Shown: positions 18,227 through 28,330, counted from the stretch's first letter. The stretch is DNA of 64,000 nucleotides from Acetobacter ghanensis (GCF_001499675.1 NZ_LN609302.1:124001-188000), one strand, 5' to 3'. A program made the numbers and translations. Notes: generated by a model from the letters alone, not told the origin.

Positions 18227-19695
18227 GCCCTGTCCGGCTCCATATTGTTCAAATACGCGGCAGTGGTCTGCGGCGCGGGCAAATCCCCACGGGCAGGACC
18301 GCAATCCTGTGGCGCGTCATTCTCACCCACTACATCCCACATTACGCGGGGGTCAAACGCGTGCACTGCAAAAATGGTCAGCACGACAACGGCGGCAAAG
18401 CAGACCATGCCGCCATTGGCCGTAATGCTGGCCATACTGTTAAACCGGACCATGGCAACCAGAATGGACACCATGAACACGTCAATCATGGACCACCGCC
18501 CGATTACGTCGATCACGCGGTAGAGCTTGGTCCGCGCCACCAGCCAGCGGCCGGAGCGCCGCCATGTGCTGAACAGCATGGAGAGCAGGCCCAGAATCTT
18601 GAGCACGGGCACCGTCACGCTTGCAAACAGCACCAGCAGGGAGAGCGGAATCATCCCGTCCTCCCAAAGCTCCACCGCCCCTTCTATAATCGTATGCCCA
18701 GTACCCCCGCCCAGCCGGATAACGGTCATGACCGGGTAAATATTGGCAGGCAGGTAAAACACCACGGCGGACACGAGCAAGGCCATTGCCCGCATACGGC
18801 CATTGGCCTTGCGGCGGCGCACAACATGCCCGCAACGAGGGCAGAACCCCACAGGCTCGGTTGGCGGCAGGGCTTCCTCAAACGCCAGCACCGCCCCGCA
18901 GGACAGGCAGGACGCCATGTGCGAAGGGGGCGGCAACGGTGTTGTGCGCTCCACGCTCTCACACGTCAGGCGGACACGCCTGTTGTCCATGCGGCGGAGG
19001 CTGCGGTCCGTCTGCCTGCGCTCCCAGATGAGCTCCCGGTCCAACGTGGCGTCGGTTGCGGACATGGTGAGCATAAGCCCGGAGACCAGAAACACCGCCG
19101 CCCCGATCTGCACATAAGCCAGATCGGACAGCTTGGTGTACGCCACGAACACACCCAGAATATACACCTCGACCATGGACCAAGGCCGCAGACGTTCGTA
19201 CCATTTGAGCAGGTGCGGCACCCAGAAGGGCAGCTTGGGCTGCAACGCCCCCACCAGAATGGACAGCATCATGCCAATAACCAGACCGGGCACCACAATG
19301 GTGGCAATGGCAACCAGTATGCTGACCTCGCCCCACCCCTCATGCAGCAGCTCCATTGGTCCGGTCAGAATATTCACCGTGCGCTGGCGGCCATACAGGT
19401 CCAGCATCATCAACGTGGATGCCAGCATGGCCAGATACAGCGCGGCCGAACTGATGCAAAAGGCAAGAGGGGTCGCAATAGGGGATGTACGGTTCCGCCG
19501 GTCCAGCAACTGGTTGCAGCGGCAGCAACGCGCCTGTGTGCCGGGCTTTAACTCTGGCAGAAGCTGGTAATGCCCGCAGCACGGGCATTCCACCACACCG
19601 CGCAGAAGCCGGACGTGCCGTTCTTCATCAACAGGAATATCCTGCCCCGGAAACAGGGCCTCCCGCAGCAGAGCCATGAATTGCGTTGCGTTCAT
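18223..19695 (-). CDS. pqiA: PqiA-type inner membrane protein
   Basis: Encodes a 490-residue polytopic membrane protein with two PqiA domains in tandem. Each starts with a zinc-ribbon-like pair of CxxC motifs (CPCCGHYQL and CCRCN; CLSCGAVL and CPRCGHVV) followed by four hydrophobic helices. FYLPANIYPVM in the second domain is a family hallmark. PqiA works with PqiB and PqiC in membrane lipid homeostasis, possibly under paraquat or acid stress. The frame is open to 19968, but I chose the ATG at 19695, where a normal N-terminus (MNATQFMALLREALFPGQ) begins. It is the first gene of the operon. Confidence 0.9.
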   Translation of the reverse strand: MNATQFMALLREALFPGQDIPVDEERHVRLLRGVVECPCCGHYQLLPELKPGTQARCCRCNQLLDRRNRTSPIATPLAFCISSAALYLAMLASTLMMLDLYGRQRTVNILTGPMELLHEGWGEVSILVAIATIVVPGLVIGMMLSILVGALQPKLPFWVPHLLKWYERLRPWSMVEVYILGVFVAYTKLSDLAYVQIGAAVFLVSGLMLTMSATDATLDRELIWERRQTDRSLRRMDNRRVRLTCESVERTTPLPPPSHMASCLSCGAVLAFEEALPPTEPVGFCPRCGHVVRRRKANGRMRAMALLVSAVVFYLPANIYPVMTVIRLGGGTGHTIIEGAVELWEDGMIPLSLLVLFASVTVPVLKILGLLSMLFSTWRRSGRWLVARTKLYRVIDVIGRWSMIDVFMVSILVAMVRFNSMASITANGGMVCFAAVVVLTIFAVHAFDPRVMWDVVGENDAPQDCGPARGDLPAPQTTAAYLNNMEPDRA

Positions 19696-19977
19696 TACTT
19701 TTGTTCTTAATACCAACCGCCCGCCCTGTAACTGAAAAAACAGTATGCTGCCTCCGCCATACAGACCTGCGTGCAGCGCCCCACCACACGCCCCACCTCC
19801 ATAGGGCGGAGCGCCCCTGCTCCTCCCGGCTCCGGGCTGCAACCTGCCCAGCCAGATACGGGAGGGACAAAAACCATGCTTCACCACCCTAAACGGGGGT
19901 AAAACCCCCTTTTTCCCGCTTATGGGTGTTGCATGGTATGGGTGATCATGATAACCAGCCTTCCGCACACACTCTGT

Positions 19978-20053
19978 GCCCGCTTAGCTCAGCTGGTAGA
20001 GCACATCATTCGTAATGATGGGGCCGATGGTTCGAATCCGTCAGCGGGCACCA
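19978..20053 (+). tRNA. tRNA-Thr (anticodon CGT)
   Basis: Complete cloverleaf. The acceptor GCCCGCT pairs with AGCGGGC, followed by discriminator A and an encoded CCA. The D arm is AGCTCAGCTGGTAGAGC-like. The anticodon stem CATCA/TGATG closes the loop TTCGTAA with anticodon CGT, and the T arm contains GGTTCGAATCC. A short T run follows. Confidence 0.97.
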
Positions 20054-20191
20054 CTTTTTCCCTAAAATGTCATAAAAATCAGGTGGCTCTGTCTGCCGTG
20101 CTTCCATGCCTGTCGCATGGGTGTTCCAGCACGCCTGCCCGCATTGGCGGCATGGGGTATCGTAAACAGGTTGGTTGGGGAGAGCGGCCGT

Positions 20192-21892
20192 TCAGGGCGT
20201 TCCGGCGGGACCCTGCGTGTTGAGCGTGTAAAGGCTGATTGCCATGGCATGGCCGTTGGAATAGTTCAGCCCCGCCACCGTTCCACGGCTGACAGCCTTG
20301 GTGCTCTCCGCCCCCAAAGCATCCAGAAAAGCCTTGCGGTCACGCACATCCACCAGCGCTGCCGTGCAGGCCGGGTGCGCACGCATGGCCTGTGCCGCCT
20401 GTGGCGCACCAGTCAGCACCACCTTGCCGCCAATGAGAAAAACCAGACTGGGTTCGGAAAAAGAGACGGAATAAACCTGTGTCTGGGCACAGGGCTTATG
20501 CGCCTGCACCAGCTCCACCAGACGGGGCGCCAGCCAGATGGTCCGCAACTGCGGCACCACCACAGTAAACAACCCCACGTAAAGCAAAGCCGCAGCCACA
20601 GCACTGCTGAGTGCGGCATAACACAGCTCCGCCCGCCAGATCTGCCACATGGCCAACCCGACCAATGGCAGCACACCGCCAGCCAGCACCACAGCGGGGA
20701 CAGAAAACTGGCGCTCCAGCTTCCATAACAACACAGCGCCCGCAACAGCCAACATGCACCCAACAAGGCACCACAGCACAGCATAGGCCCCAAGAAGCAC
20801 CCGCCCCCACCGTGCGTGCGGGCCATGCCGCCACAACACACCGCTCTGGGCCAGCAGACCTGCCGTCAATATGGCAATGGCCGGGTAGGTCGGCAGGACG
20901 TAATGGGGCAGCTTGGTTGCTATGCTTTCAAACACCACCCAATGCGGCACAATCCAGCACAACAGGTAACGCACCGGCAGGGTGCGCCGCTCCCGCCAGA
21001 CCTGCGGTAGCACACTGCCGGCAAAGTAAGAGCCGGGCCAAAACGCAATCAGGAACACAAGCAGGTGGTAGCCCGGCGGCAGACCGTGCGCCTCCTGACC
21101 AGAGGCCACCTTGCCCAGAAAGTTTACCCCAACAGAACGGCGAAAAAACTCTCCGTGGCTCACAACGCCAATGGCAATGCACCACGGCAGCACCACGGCG
21201 GCAGCCACTAACCAGCCCCAAGCCGGGCGCAGCCTGCGCCATAGGTCCAGATTACGTTCCACCCACCCCAAAGCCAGAGGCGTTGCAAGGGAGGGAATAA
21301 GAATAACCGGCCCCTTGAGCATAAGCCCACACCCAACAGCCCCCCAGAACAGGAGCACCGTACCAACAGGCGTTTTACGCGCCGCTTCCCTGTCTGCCAG
21401 CGCACGCACCAATGCAAACTGGGCCACAAGCACGCTCAGCAGAAGGCACGAATCTATGGTGCCCATACGGCTTTCCGCCGCCACCAGCACAGAGGCCATA
21501 AGCAGCACAGCCGCGCCTACCCCGGCCATGGGGCCAAACAGACTGGCCCCCATAACCGCTGTAAGCACCACGGCGCCCGTCATCGCTAACAGCGAAGGAA
21601 TACGGTACGGCCACACAGTGCGCGCGTATTCCAGCCCCACGGCTTTAACCGCCGTAGCCTCTAACCAGTAAATACCAGCGGGCTGGAGGTAACGCGGCTT
21701 ATCCTGAAAACGCACATCTATATAATTGTGCGTCTCCAGCATCTGGGCCGATGCTTCCATGTAGCGGGGTTCATCCCGATCAAACGGGGGCGTGGTCATA
21801 CGTCCGGGTAAAAACAGCACAAAAGCTGCCAGACCAATAAGCGCCAACACACGCCAGGACAGGGAACGGGAGCCGCGTTCCTGCCTTAGCAT
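20192..21892 (-). CDS. ArnT/PMT-type (GT83) lipid-linked glycosyltransferase
   Basis: Encodes a 566-residue polytopic membrane enzyme. The first periplasmic loop has FDRDEPRYMEASAQML, the DE-containing motif of GT-C enzymes of the ArnT family. RFQDKPRYLQPAGIYWLEA and ATKLPHYVLPTYPAIAIL are also typical. About 11 hydrophobic helices are followed by a periplasmic C-terminal domain. These enzymes move a sugar from a polyprenyl phosphate carrier to lipid A or a protein. Its ATG lies 7 bases inside the upstream GT2 gene, which probably makes the lipid-linked donor. No arn pathway genes are in the window, so the sugar is not assumed to be aminoarabinose. Confidence 0.85.
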   Translation of the reverse strand: MLRQERGSRSLSWRVLALIGLAAFVLFLPGRMTTPPFDRDEPRYMEASAQMLETHNYIDVRFQDKPRYLQPAGIYWLEATAVKAVGLEYARTVWPYRIPSLLAMTGAVVLTAVMGASLFGPMAGVGAAVLLMASVLVAAESRMGTIDSCLLLSVLVAQFALVRALADREAARKTPVGTVLLFWGAVGCGLMLKGPVILIPSLATPLALGWVERNLDLWRRLRPAWGWLVAAAVVLPWCIAIGVVSHGEFFRRSVGVNFLGKVASGQEAHGLPPGYHLLVFLIAFWPGSYFAGSVLPQVWRERRTLPVRYLLCWIVPHWVVFESIATKLPHYVLPTYPAIAILTAGLLAQSGVLWRHGPHARWGRVLLGAYAVLWCLVGCMLAVAGAVLLWKLERQFSVPAVVLAGGVLPLVGLAMWQIWRAELCYAALSSAVAAALLYVGLFTVVVPQLRTIWLAPRLVELVQAHKPCAQTQVYSVSFSEPSLVFLIGGKVVLTGAPQAAQAMRAHPACTAALVDVRDRKAFLDALGAESTKAVSRGTVAGLNYSNGHAMAISLYTLNTQGPAGTP

Positions 21893-22653
21893 TCATCAAC
21901 CGTGTGGGGCAGCCGGGTGCGGTTACGCAGCCACATAACGCCCAGCAGGTCCCGGACCCCAACAATGGCCCGGTTGAGATTGGTGTATTTGGATTGCCCA
22001 TGCAAACGGGGCCGGTGCGAGACCGGATGGCACACCAGCGGCACCCCGTAAGATGCGAACAGCGCAGGCAAAAACCGGTGCAGGCCCTCAAACTGCGGCA
22101 ACCGCAGGAAGTCCTCACGCAGGAAAATTTTGATCGGGGCACCCGTATCGGGGCAGTGGTCCTGCAACAGCTTCTGGCGCAGACCATTGGCAAAGCGGGT
22201 TGCAAAACGGCGGGACCAGTTATCCCTTCGTTTGGCGCGCACCCCCACCACCAGTGGCGGCCTTCCCGCAGCCGCACGCGCCAGTGCCAGCAGGCGCGGC
22301 AGCTCACGCGGGTCGTCCTGCCCATCCCCATCAATCGTGGCGATCCACTGGCCCTTGGCTGCTGTAATGCCAGTCCGTAGACCCGCGGACTTACCGCAGC
22401 ACCGGTCATGCGAGAGAATGCGCAGGTTAGGCAGGCATTCACGCCTTAACTGGCGTAGCACCGCCACCGTATTGTCTCGGCTGCCGTCATTGACAAAAAC
22501 AACTTCGGACGGTGGCAGGCTCTGGCAGGCTTCCGCCAGTTCGCGGCAGACCTGTGGCAGGTTATCCTGCTCGTCCAAAACAGCAATAACGATGCTCAGC
22601 ATGGGCTGAACATCGTTTGCCTGCGACACAGAGGTTTGCACCGTGTGTGTCAT
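21886..22653 (-). CDS. Family 2 glycosyltransferase, polyprenyl-phosphate sugar synthase type
   Basis: Encodes a 255-residue cytoplasmic GT-A enzyme. SIVIAVLDEQDNLPQV, VVFVNDGSRDNT and ATIDGDGQDDPRELPRL form the DPM1/ArnC-like pattern with the DGDGQDDP metal-binding motif. No C-terminal membrane helices are visible, so it is like Dpm1 and not like ArnC. It overlaps the following GT83 gene and presumably supplies that enzyme with a polyprenyl-phosphate-linked hexose. The first residues are hydrophilic and the start could be later, at MLSIVIAVLDE. Confidence 0.85.
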   Translation of the reverse strand: MTHTVQTSVSQANDVQPMLSIVIAVLDEQDNLPQVCRELAEACQSLPPSEVVFVNDGSRDNTVAVLRQLRRECLPNLRILSHDRCCGKSAGLRTGITAAKGQWIATIDGDGQDDPRELPRLLALARAAAGRPPLVVGVRAKRRDNWSRRFATRFANGLRQKLLQDHCPDTGAPIKIFLREDFLRLPQFEGLHRFLPALFASYGVPLVCHPVSHRPRLHGQSKYTNLNRAIVGVRDLLGVMWLRNRTRLPHTVDEC

Positions 22654-22680
22654 ACGTATGAACCCTGAAGGGAAATGGGC

Positions 22681-23184
22681 TTAAGCTGCCTGACGGGAGA
22701 ACGCGGCGGGCAGGTCTGCCAGTGCCTGATCAACCAGTGCGGAAGCCTTCTGCTCATCAATGGTCTGGGGAATGATGCCCTGTGCAGCGTTGACTGCAAC
22801 ATCAATAGCCAGCAGGCGTACTTCCTTAACGGCGGCACGCTCAACAGCGGCAATCCGGTCACGTGCCATCTGCTCGTGGCGGCGGACGGCGGCCTCGGCT
22901 TCTGCACGGGCCTGCTTGGCCATTTCATCGGCCTTAATGCGGGACTGCTCGACCAGAGACTTGGCTTCCGCCAGAGCCTGCTCACGCTCACGCGTGGCGT
23001 CTTCCAGCATCTGCTCGGCTTCGCGCCGCAGGCGGGCTGCTTCGTCCAGTTCTTCACGGATCAGGTTGGCACGGTTATCCAGAATGGACGCGATGGGCGT
23101 CCACAACTTTTTACCGGCCAGAACAAAGAACAGAACAAACGATACAGCGACCCAGAAACCCGCTACATGAAAAATGTCAGTCAT
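22681..23184 (-). CDS. atpF: ATP synthase F0 subunit b
   Basis: Encodes a 167-residue peripheral stalk subunit: one N-terminal membrane helix (FWVAVSFVLFFVLA) followed by a long charged helix rich in Ala, Glu and Arg (ELDEAARLRREAEQMLEDA). I start at ATG 23184 with AGGGG upstream; a TTG two codons earlier is also in frame. It is the last gene of the leftward F0 operon, and F1 genes are not next to it, as is usual in alphaproteobacteria. Confidence 0.94.
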   Translation of the reverse strand: MTDIFHVAGFWVAVSFVLFFVLAGKKLWTPIASILDNRANLIREELDEAARLRREAEQMLEDATREREQALAEAKSLVEQSRIKADEMAKQARAEAEAAVRRHEQMARDRIAAVERAAVKEVRLLAIDVAVNAAQGIIPQTIDEQKASALVDQALADLPAAFSRQAA

Positions 23185-23208
23185 GACCAAAATTCCCCTG
23201 AGAACGGA

Positions 23209-23808
23209 TCAGATGCTGCGGTGCGCAGAAGCGCTCTCAACATTCCGGGCGACAAGCTGGGCGTCTGGCGCAACACCCGTCAGCCGCTGGACCAGCGCCT
23301 GAGTGGTATCCGCCGCAATTTCTTTAAGCGCGCTCAAGGCCCGCGCTTTTTCTGCCGCAACATTCTTTTCGGCATCCGCAATTTCGGAAGCCAGACGTGC
23401 GTTGATTTCCTGCATCTGCTGGTCTGCCGCACGGTGTTCCTCGTCCAGAACCTTCTGAAGATGCGCCTGGGCTTCTGCCATGGCATCTTTGCGGGCCTGC
23501 TGGAGTTCGGCTACGGCTTTGTCAGCATCTTGTTTAGCGGACCGGGCGACCTCAAGGTCACCTGTAATACGCTGGCTACGGTCATGCAGAACGCGGGCAA
23601 CACCCGGCAGCATGGCCTTGCTGAGAACAAGATAGAAGACGAAGAAAATAACTGCCCCCCACATGACCTGACCGGTCACAAGTGGGTTGGCAAAGTCAAG
23701 CTGAGGCATTCCCGTGGCGTATGCACCAGGTGCCGAAACGGCCAGCAAAGAAACGCCGCAAACCGTTGCAAGCAGTCCGGCACGAACTGTCTTCGTAATC
23801 ACACCCAC
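23209..23808 (-). CDS. atpX: ATP synthase F0 subunit b' (second b-type subunit)
   Basis: Encodes a 199-residue b-type subunit that pairs with the b subunit in the peripheral stalk. It has an extra hydrophobic, signal-like N-terminus (LLATVCGVSLLAVSAPGAYA) before the usual membrane helix (VMWGAVIFFVFYLVL) and the long charged helix. Such an extension is found in some alphaproteobacterial b' proteins. The start is GTG at 23808 with AGGAG 8 bases upstream. It lies between atpE and atpF. Confidence 0.92.
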   Translation of the reverse strand: MGVITKTVRAGLLATVCGVSLLAVSAPGAYATGMPQLDFANPLVTGQVMWGAVIFFVFYLVLSKAMLPGVARVLHDRSQRITGDLEVARSAKQDADKAVAELQQARKDAMAEAQAHLQKVLDEEHRAADQQMQEINARLASEIADAEKNVAAEKARALSALKEIAADTTQALVQRLTGVAPDAQLVARNVESASAHRSI

Positions 23809-23836
23809 AGGAATGTCTCCTCTTGTTTTCCCGATC

Positions 23837-24061
23837 TCAGACGAAGAGGATCAGGAATGCGATCAGCAGCGCGAACAGGGCGATAGCTTCTGTCAGCGCG
23901 AAGCCGAGCATGCCCAGACCGAACACGTGCGGACGAGCCGCCGGGTTGCGAGCGATGCTGCTGACCAGCGTGGAGAAGATGTTGCCGAGGCCGATACCAA
24001 CGCCGGCGAGGGCGATAACGGCGATACCTGCACCGATTTCCCGGGCTGCAGCGATGTCCAT
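23837..24061 (-). CDS. atpE: ATP synthase F0 subunit c
   Basis: Encodes a 74-residue proteolipid with two helices. The first has GVGIGLGN (the Gly-rich packing motif), the loop has ARNP, and the second has the proton-carrying Glu58 in [19 protein letters not shown]. The c-ring uses H+ here: the sequence lacks the Gln/Thr set typical of sodium-binding c subunits. ATG 24061 is chosen with AAGGA upstream; a GTG three codons earlier is possible. Confidence 0.96.
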   Translation of the reverse strand: MDIAAAREIGAGIAVIALAGVGIGLGNIFSTLVSSIARNPAARPHVFGLGMLGFALTEAIALFALLIAFLILFV

Positions 24062-24113
24062 ATCAGTCACTTCCTTGTTTCAAGACAGTTTCAAACGAAA
24101 CGGGCAAAGCAGC

Positions 24114-24863
24114 TCAGTGAGCCACGGCCTCCCGCAGGTAGATGCACGTCAGGATTGCAAACACATAGGCCTGCAAAACCCCAACAAGCAACTCAAGAGC
24201 CATAAGCGCCACGTTAATGGCGATGGGCCCGATCGCAAACACGTCGCCCACTACGCCAAAACCGGCGAGCATGACAACAAAGCTTGCGAAAATATCGAAC
24301 ATGACGTGTCCGGCCACCATGTTGGCGAACAGTCGAATAGACAGGCTCACGGGGCGGGAGAGGAACGAGAGAATCTCGATCGGGATCAGCAGGGGCGCCA
24401 GAAACGGGCTGGCGCCATCCGGCATGAAGTGCGCAAAGAAACGCAGCCCCTGCACCTTGAGCGAAACCACAACCGTCAGCACGAACACCATGAACGCCAT
24501 GGCGAAGGTAACGGCAATATGGCTGGTGAAGGTGAAGGAGAACGGCAGCAGCCCGATGTAGTTCCCCGCCAGAATGAAGAAGAACAGGGTGAAAATGAAC
24601 GGGAAGAAGGCAGCACCTTCCGGCCCGATCGTATCCACGGCCATGTTATGAATGAATTCGTAGCAGACTTCGGCAGCGGCCTGCAGGCGACCAGGCACAA
24701 CAGCAGCCGGGCGCATACCAAAATACAGGAAGGCCAGAACAAGGCAGACAGCCGCGATCATGTACAGTGGAGACTGGCTAAAGCGCAGCGCTTCGCCCAG
24801 CCCACCAAGAACGGGGTGAAGCTCAAACTGTTCAAGTACGTTAATGCTGGAACCGCCCGCCAC
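24114..24863 (-). CDS. atpB: ATP synthase F0 subunit a
   Basis: Encodes a 249-residue polytopic subunit of the proton channel. The essential arginine is Arg177 in SLSIRLFANMVAGH. LPFSFTFTSHIAVT and the final helix ALELLVGVLQAYVFAILTCIYL are family hallmarks. The start codon is GTG with AGGAG seven bases upstream. It sits between atpI and atpE. Confidence 0.96.
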   Translation of the reverse strand: MAGGSSINVLEQFELHPVLGGLGEALRFSQSPLYMIAAVCLVLAFLYFGMRPAAVVPGRLQAAAEVCYEFIHNMAVDTIGPEGAAFFPFIFTLFFFILAGNYIGLLPFSFTFTSHIAVTFAMAFMVFVLTVVVSLKVQGLRFFAHFMPDGASPFLAPLLIPIEILSFLSRPVSLSIRLFANMVAGHVMFDIFASFVVMLAGFGVVGDVFAIGPIAINVALMALELLVGVLQAYVFAILTCIYLREAVAH

Positions 24864-24913
24864 AACCGCTCTCCTAGACCTTGCCCCGAATCGACCATTC
24901 GGGCTTCAGCTTC

Positions 24914-25219
24914 TTACTTTACGTCCATCGTCCTGACCAGACGCCAAACATTCAGCACTCCGGCGCTCCCGCCTAAAAGGGCGAAGATGACGAGAAACAA
25001 CGCTCTGGTATGGAGCCAGTGATCCAGCCCCCACCCTACGGAAACCCCCACAATCAGCCCGGCGAGCATTTCTGTCCCGGCTCTGAACGCCAATGCTGCG
25101 AGTGACCTGTCGGCCTCCGCGCCCGCATCAACGGGTGGCTTCTCCTCCTTTGCCAGACCGTAACGGCGTTCTGCCGACTTCAATCTGGCGTTGAAGGAAT
25201 CGTCTTTTTCCTCACGCAT
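24914..25219 (-). CDS. atpI: AtpI/AtpZ family F0F1 assembly protein
   Basis: Encodes a 101-residue protein with a charged N-terminus and two membrane helices (LAGLIVGVSVGWGLDHWL and ALFLVIFALLGGSAGVLNVW). It is the usual first gene of alphaproteobacterial F0 operons. Relatives help c-ring assembly or Mg2+ handling. I chose ATG 25219 with GGGAGG 8 bases upstream; a GTG three codons earlier is also open. Confidence 0.9.
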   Translation of the reverse strand: MREEKDDSFNARLKSAERRYGLAKEEKPPVDAGAEADRSLAALAFRAGTEMLAGLIVGVSVGWGLDHWLHTRALFLVIFALLGGSAGVLNVWRLVRTMDVK

Positions 25220-25339
25220 ACCTCGCACCTCCCAAGGGGGTGCAGGCGCTTGCTAACGGGGCTGTCATATCCTGTCAAGAAACCTTAGCAGGCTTAAGGA
25301 CCAAAATATTGCTCCGCAGCATTTGCGCCACCCCGTTAA

Positions 25340-26269
25340 TCACTCTGTTCCGGGCAGTCCAACCAGCCCGCGCGCGTAGTCCATGGCGGAAAAAGGCCGC
25401 AGATCCTCGGCCTGTTCGCCCACGCCCACAGCATGGACCGGCAGACCAAAACCATCGGCCAGCGCCACCACAATGCCGCCACGGGCCGAACCGTCCAGTT
25501 TGGTCACAACCAGCCCGCTCACATTCACAAGTTCGCGAAAAACACGCACCTGCTCCACGGCATTCTGCCCGGTTGTGGCATCCAGCACCAGCAGAACCGA
25601 GTGGGGGGCCGTTTCATCAAACTTGCGCATGACACGGATAATTTTGGCCAGCTCCTCCATAAGAGCTGACTTGTTGTGCAGGCGGCCTGCCGTATCCACA
25701 AACAGAAGGTCCGCCCCTTCCGCCTTGCCACGCTTGAGCGCCTCGTACGCAAGGCCTGCGGCATCCGCCCCCGGCGGACCGGCAATGACCGGGCAACCCG
25801 TACGCTCACCCCATATTTGCAGCTGCTCCACGGCAGCGGCGCGGAACGTATCCCCCGCCACCATCATGACCTTGCTGCCCTGCTCGGAATAAAAGCGGGC
25901 CATTTTGCCTATGGTTGTGGTTTTACCCACCCCATTCACGCCCACAACCAGCACCACATGCGGTTTGTGCGTGGGGTCCGGCGTAAACGGTACGGCCACC
26001 GGCTCCAGGATTCGGGCAATCTCTTCGGCCAAAGCCAGCCGAATTTCCTCATCCGTCACCTCGGTGCCAAACCGGCTGGACCGAAAATTCTCAATCACCT
26101 TTTCCGCAACGCCGGGGCCAAGGTCCGCCGTAATCAGCAGGTCCTCCAGCTCCTCCAGCGCCTCATCATCCAGCTTGCGCCGGGTGAACATGCCGGTCAG
26201 CCCCCCCCCCAGCTTTTGGGTGGAACGGGAAAGCCCCTGCTTGAGACGGGAGAAAAAACCAAGCGCCAT
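25340..26269 (-). CDS. ftsY: FtsY, signal recognition particle receptor
   Basis: Encodes a 309-residue SRP receptor GTPase that docks ribosome-nascent chain complexes at the membrane. The N domain is followed by the G domain with P-loop GVNGVGKTTT (residues 110-119), DTFRAAAVEQL, DTAGR and TKLDGSARGG. The acidic A domain of E. coli FtsY is absent, as in many alphaproteobacteria; a short amphipathic N-terminus serves instead. A G10 run codes for Gly21-23 and is in frame. It starts one base after mtaB, within the dapF-mtaB-ftsY operon. Confidence 0.96.
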   Translation of the reverse strand: MALGFFSRLKQGLSRSTQKLGGGLTGMFTRRKLDDEALEELEDLLITADLGPGVAEKVIENFRSSRFGTEVTDEEIRLALAEEIARILEPVAVPFTPDPTHKPHVVLVVGVNGVGKTTTIGKMARFYSEQGSKVMMVAGDTFRAAAVEQLQIWGERTGCPVIAGPPGADAAGLAYEALKRGKAEGADLLFVDTAGRLHNKSALMEELAKIIRVMRKFDETAPHSVLLVLDATTGQNAVEQVRVFRELVNVSGLVVTKLDGSARGGIVVALADGFGLPVHAVGVGEQAEDLRPFSAMDYARGLVGLPGTE

Positions 26270-26270
26270 T

Positions 26271-27518
26271 CTAGATCCTTTCCGCCACCAGCCCGCCCTC
26301 TTCCACCGCGACCGGCAGAAGGGAGAGGATTTCGCCCACCGTGGCCTCGGCCCCGGTCAGGCGTACTGGTGCAAACTGCTCGCTATGTCCTGTTGTGGGG
26401 GTTTCCATCAGCACACGCTGGGGCTGGCCCAGCAGGCTGGCATAATACCGCGCGGCGGAGGCGGCCCCCACCGCCCGCAGGCTGGCCGCGCGCGCCTTGC
26501 GCTGGGGCACTGGCACGGCACGCATCCGCGCCGCTGGTGTGCCCGGCCGCTCGCTATAGGGAAAAACATGCAGGTATGGCAGCGCCATGTCGGCTAAAAA
26601 GCTGCGTGTCTGCTCGAACAGCGCATCATCCTCGGTGGGAAAGCCGGCAATAATATCCGCGCCAATGCCAATATCCGGCCGCAGGCTTCTGGCCCGCGCC
26701 ACAACATGGGCGGCGTCCTCCACCAGATGGCGACGCTTCATTCGCTTGAGAATAAGGTCCGACCCCGCCTGCAACGAGAGGTGAAGGTAAGGCATGAACC
26801 GGGGTTCGGTCTCCAGCAGTTGCCAGATGTCCTCATCAATCTCCACCGGATCGACCGAGGACAGGCGCAGCCGTTCCAGCTCCGGCACCAGCCGCAACAC
26901 GCGGCGGCACAACTGCCCCAGCACCGGCTTGCCCGGCAGGTCTGCCCCCCATGAGGTCATGTCCACCCCGGTCAGCACCACCTCGCGGTAGCCTGACTGC
27001 ACCAGCGCGCGCACCTGCTCCACCACCGCACCAACTGGCACGGAGCGGGACGGCCCGCGCCCGAACGGAATGATGCAGAAGGTGCAGCGGTGGTCACACC
27101 CCTGCTGCACCTGCACAAACGCACGGGTACGGCCTGCAAATTCGGTGACCAGATGGGCAGCGGTTTCCTTGGCGGCCATAATGTCGGACACGGCCACAGG
27201 CTCGGCCAGTGCTGCGGGGGACCAGCTTTCGGCCTTCAGCTTTTCCTCATTCCCCAACACGCGGGACACGCCGGGCAAGGTGGCCCAGTTCTCTGGGTGA
27301 ATCTGGGCGGCGCAGCCCGTCACCACAATGCGGGCATCGGGGTTTTCACGGTGTGCACGGCGGATGGCCTGCCGGGCCTGCCGCTCCGCCTCCCCCGTAA
27401 CTGCGCAGGTGTTCACAATAATTACATTGCCCAGACCCTGCGCGTGGTCACGCATGACCTCGCTCTCCCACGTGTTCAGGCGGCAGCCGAAGGTCAGAAT
27501 TTCGGGGCGGGTGGTCAT
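26271..27518 (-). CDS. mtaB: MtaB, tRNA t6A37 methylthiotransferase
   Basis: Encodes a 415-residue radical SAM enzyme that converts t6A to ms2t6A at position 37 of tRNAs for ANN codons. The N-terminal UPF0004 domain has Cys12, Cys38 and Cys69 for the auxiliary cluster. The radical SAM motif is CDHRCTFC (Cys141, 145, 148). A TRAM-like C-terminal region follows. MtaB is preferred to MiaB because of the short length and the [10 protein letters not shown] start. It overlaps dapF by four bases (ATGA). Confidence 0.92.
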   Translation of the reverse strand: MTTRPEILTFGCRLNTWESEVMRDHAQGLGNVIIVNTCAVTGEAERQARQAIRRAHRENPDARIVVTGCAAQIHPENWATLPGVSRVLGNEEKLKAESWSPAALAEPVAVSDIMAAKETAAHLVTEFAGRTRAFVQVQQGCDHRCTFCIIPFGRGPSRSVPVGAVVEQVRALVQSGYREVVLTGVDMTSWGADLPGKPVLGQLCRRVLRLVPELERLRLSSVDPVEIDEDIWQLLETEPRFMPYLHLSLQAGSDLILKRMKRRHLVEDAAHVVARARSLRPDIGIGADIIAGFPTEDDALFEQTRSFLADMALPYLHVFPYSERPGTPAARMRAVPVPQRKARAASLRAVGAASAARYYASLLGQPQRVLMETPTTGHSEQFAPVRLTGAEATVGEILSLLPVAVEEGGLVAERI

Positions 27519-28330
27519 GATGGGTAGGCGGCCAGATCGACCGTTCCTTCAAACGCAGTGGTGGCAGAGCCGGTCATGAGCACATGGTTGGTCTGGGCCG
27601 ACCATGCAATACGCAGGGTGCCTCCATCCAACTCCACGGTGCAGGTCCGCGCGGCAAGACCACGCCGCACGGCGTTGACCACGGCGGCACAGGCCCCCGA
27701 GCCACATGCCTCGGTTACACCCGCGCCACGCTCATGCACCTTCAGGCGCATACGGTCGGGGGCGTCCATGCGCGCAAAGCCGATATTGGCCCGGTCGGGA
27801 AAAATGGGGTCATGCTCCAGCGCATCCCCCTGCGCAAGCAGAGCAAAGTCCGGCACAAAAAACGTGGCGTGCGGGTTCCCCATAGAGGCTGCCGCCGGGT
27901 CCCCCGGCAAAGGTAGGTGCAGCGTATCCACCGGCTTGGCCAGCGGCACGTCCTGCCAGTCTGTACGGGGTTCACCCATATCCACCGTAACCAGCCCGTC
28001 CGGTTCCCTACGGGTTGGCAGCAGGCCCGCGCGGGTTTGCAACACGGGCGTGGCGTTGCCCGTCTGCCGCCACACAAGGTCCGCCACACAGCGCGAGGCA
28101 TTGCCGCAGGCCCCTGCCTCCGACCCATCGGGGTTGAAAAAGCGCACGAACACATCCGCGCCCTCCGCACAAGCGGGGCGCAGGGTTACAAGCTGGTCGC
28201 AGCCAATACCCCGGCGGCGGTGCGCCAGAGCGGCAATGCGGACCGGGGTTAGCGGCAGGTGGCCTGCCCGCTCGTCCAGGATGACAAAGTCATTCCCCAG
28301 ACCGTGCATTTTGTGGAAAGAGGTCAGCAT
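27515..28330 (-). CDS. dapF: Diaminopimelate epimerase DapF
   Basis: Encodes a 271-residue epimerase converting LL- to meso-diaminopimelate for lysine and peptidoglycan. The two catalytic cysteines are Cys75 (GACGNASRC) and Cys209 ([10 protein letters not shown]). [10 protein letters not shown] at the N-terminus is diagnostic. It is the first gene of the dapF-mtaB-ftsY operon, a common arrangement in alphaproteobacteria. Confidence 0.96.
   Translation of the reverse strand: MLTSFHKMHGLGNDFVILDERAGHLPLTPVRIAALAHRRRGIGCDQLVTLRPACAEGADVFVRFFNPDGSEAGACGNASRCVADLVWRQTGNATPVLQTRAGLLPTRREPDGLVTVDMGEPRTDWQDVPLAKPVDTLHLPLPGDPAAASMGNPHATFFVPDFALLAQGDALEHDPIFPDRANIGFARMDAPDRMRLKVHERGAGVTEACGSGACAAVVNAVRRGLAARTCTVELDGGTLRIAWSAQTNHVLMTGSATTAFEGTVDLAAYPS

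Noticed and set aside
22675-23886. 403-codon open frame antisense to atpF and the b' gene
   Set aside because: Shadow of two secure ATP synthase genes.
26211-26220. C10 run in ftsY as a frame break
   Set aside because: The frame is intact across it, encoding Gly-Gly-Gly.
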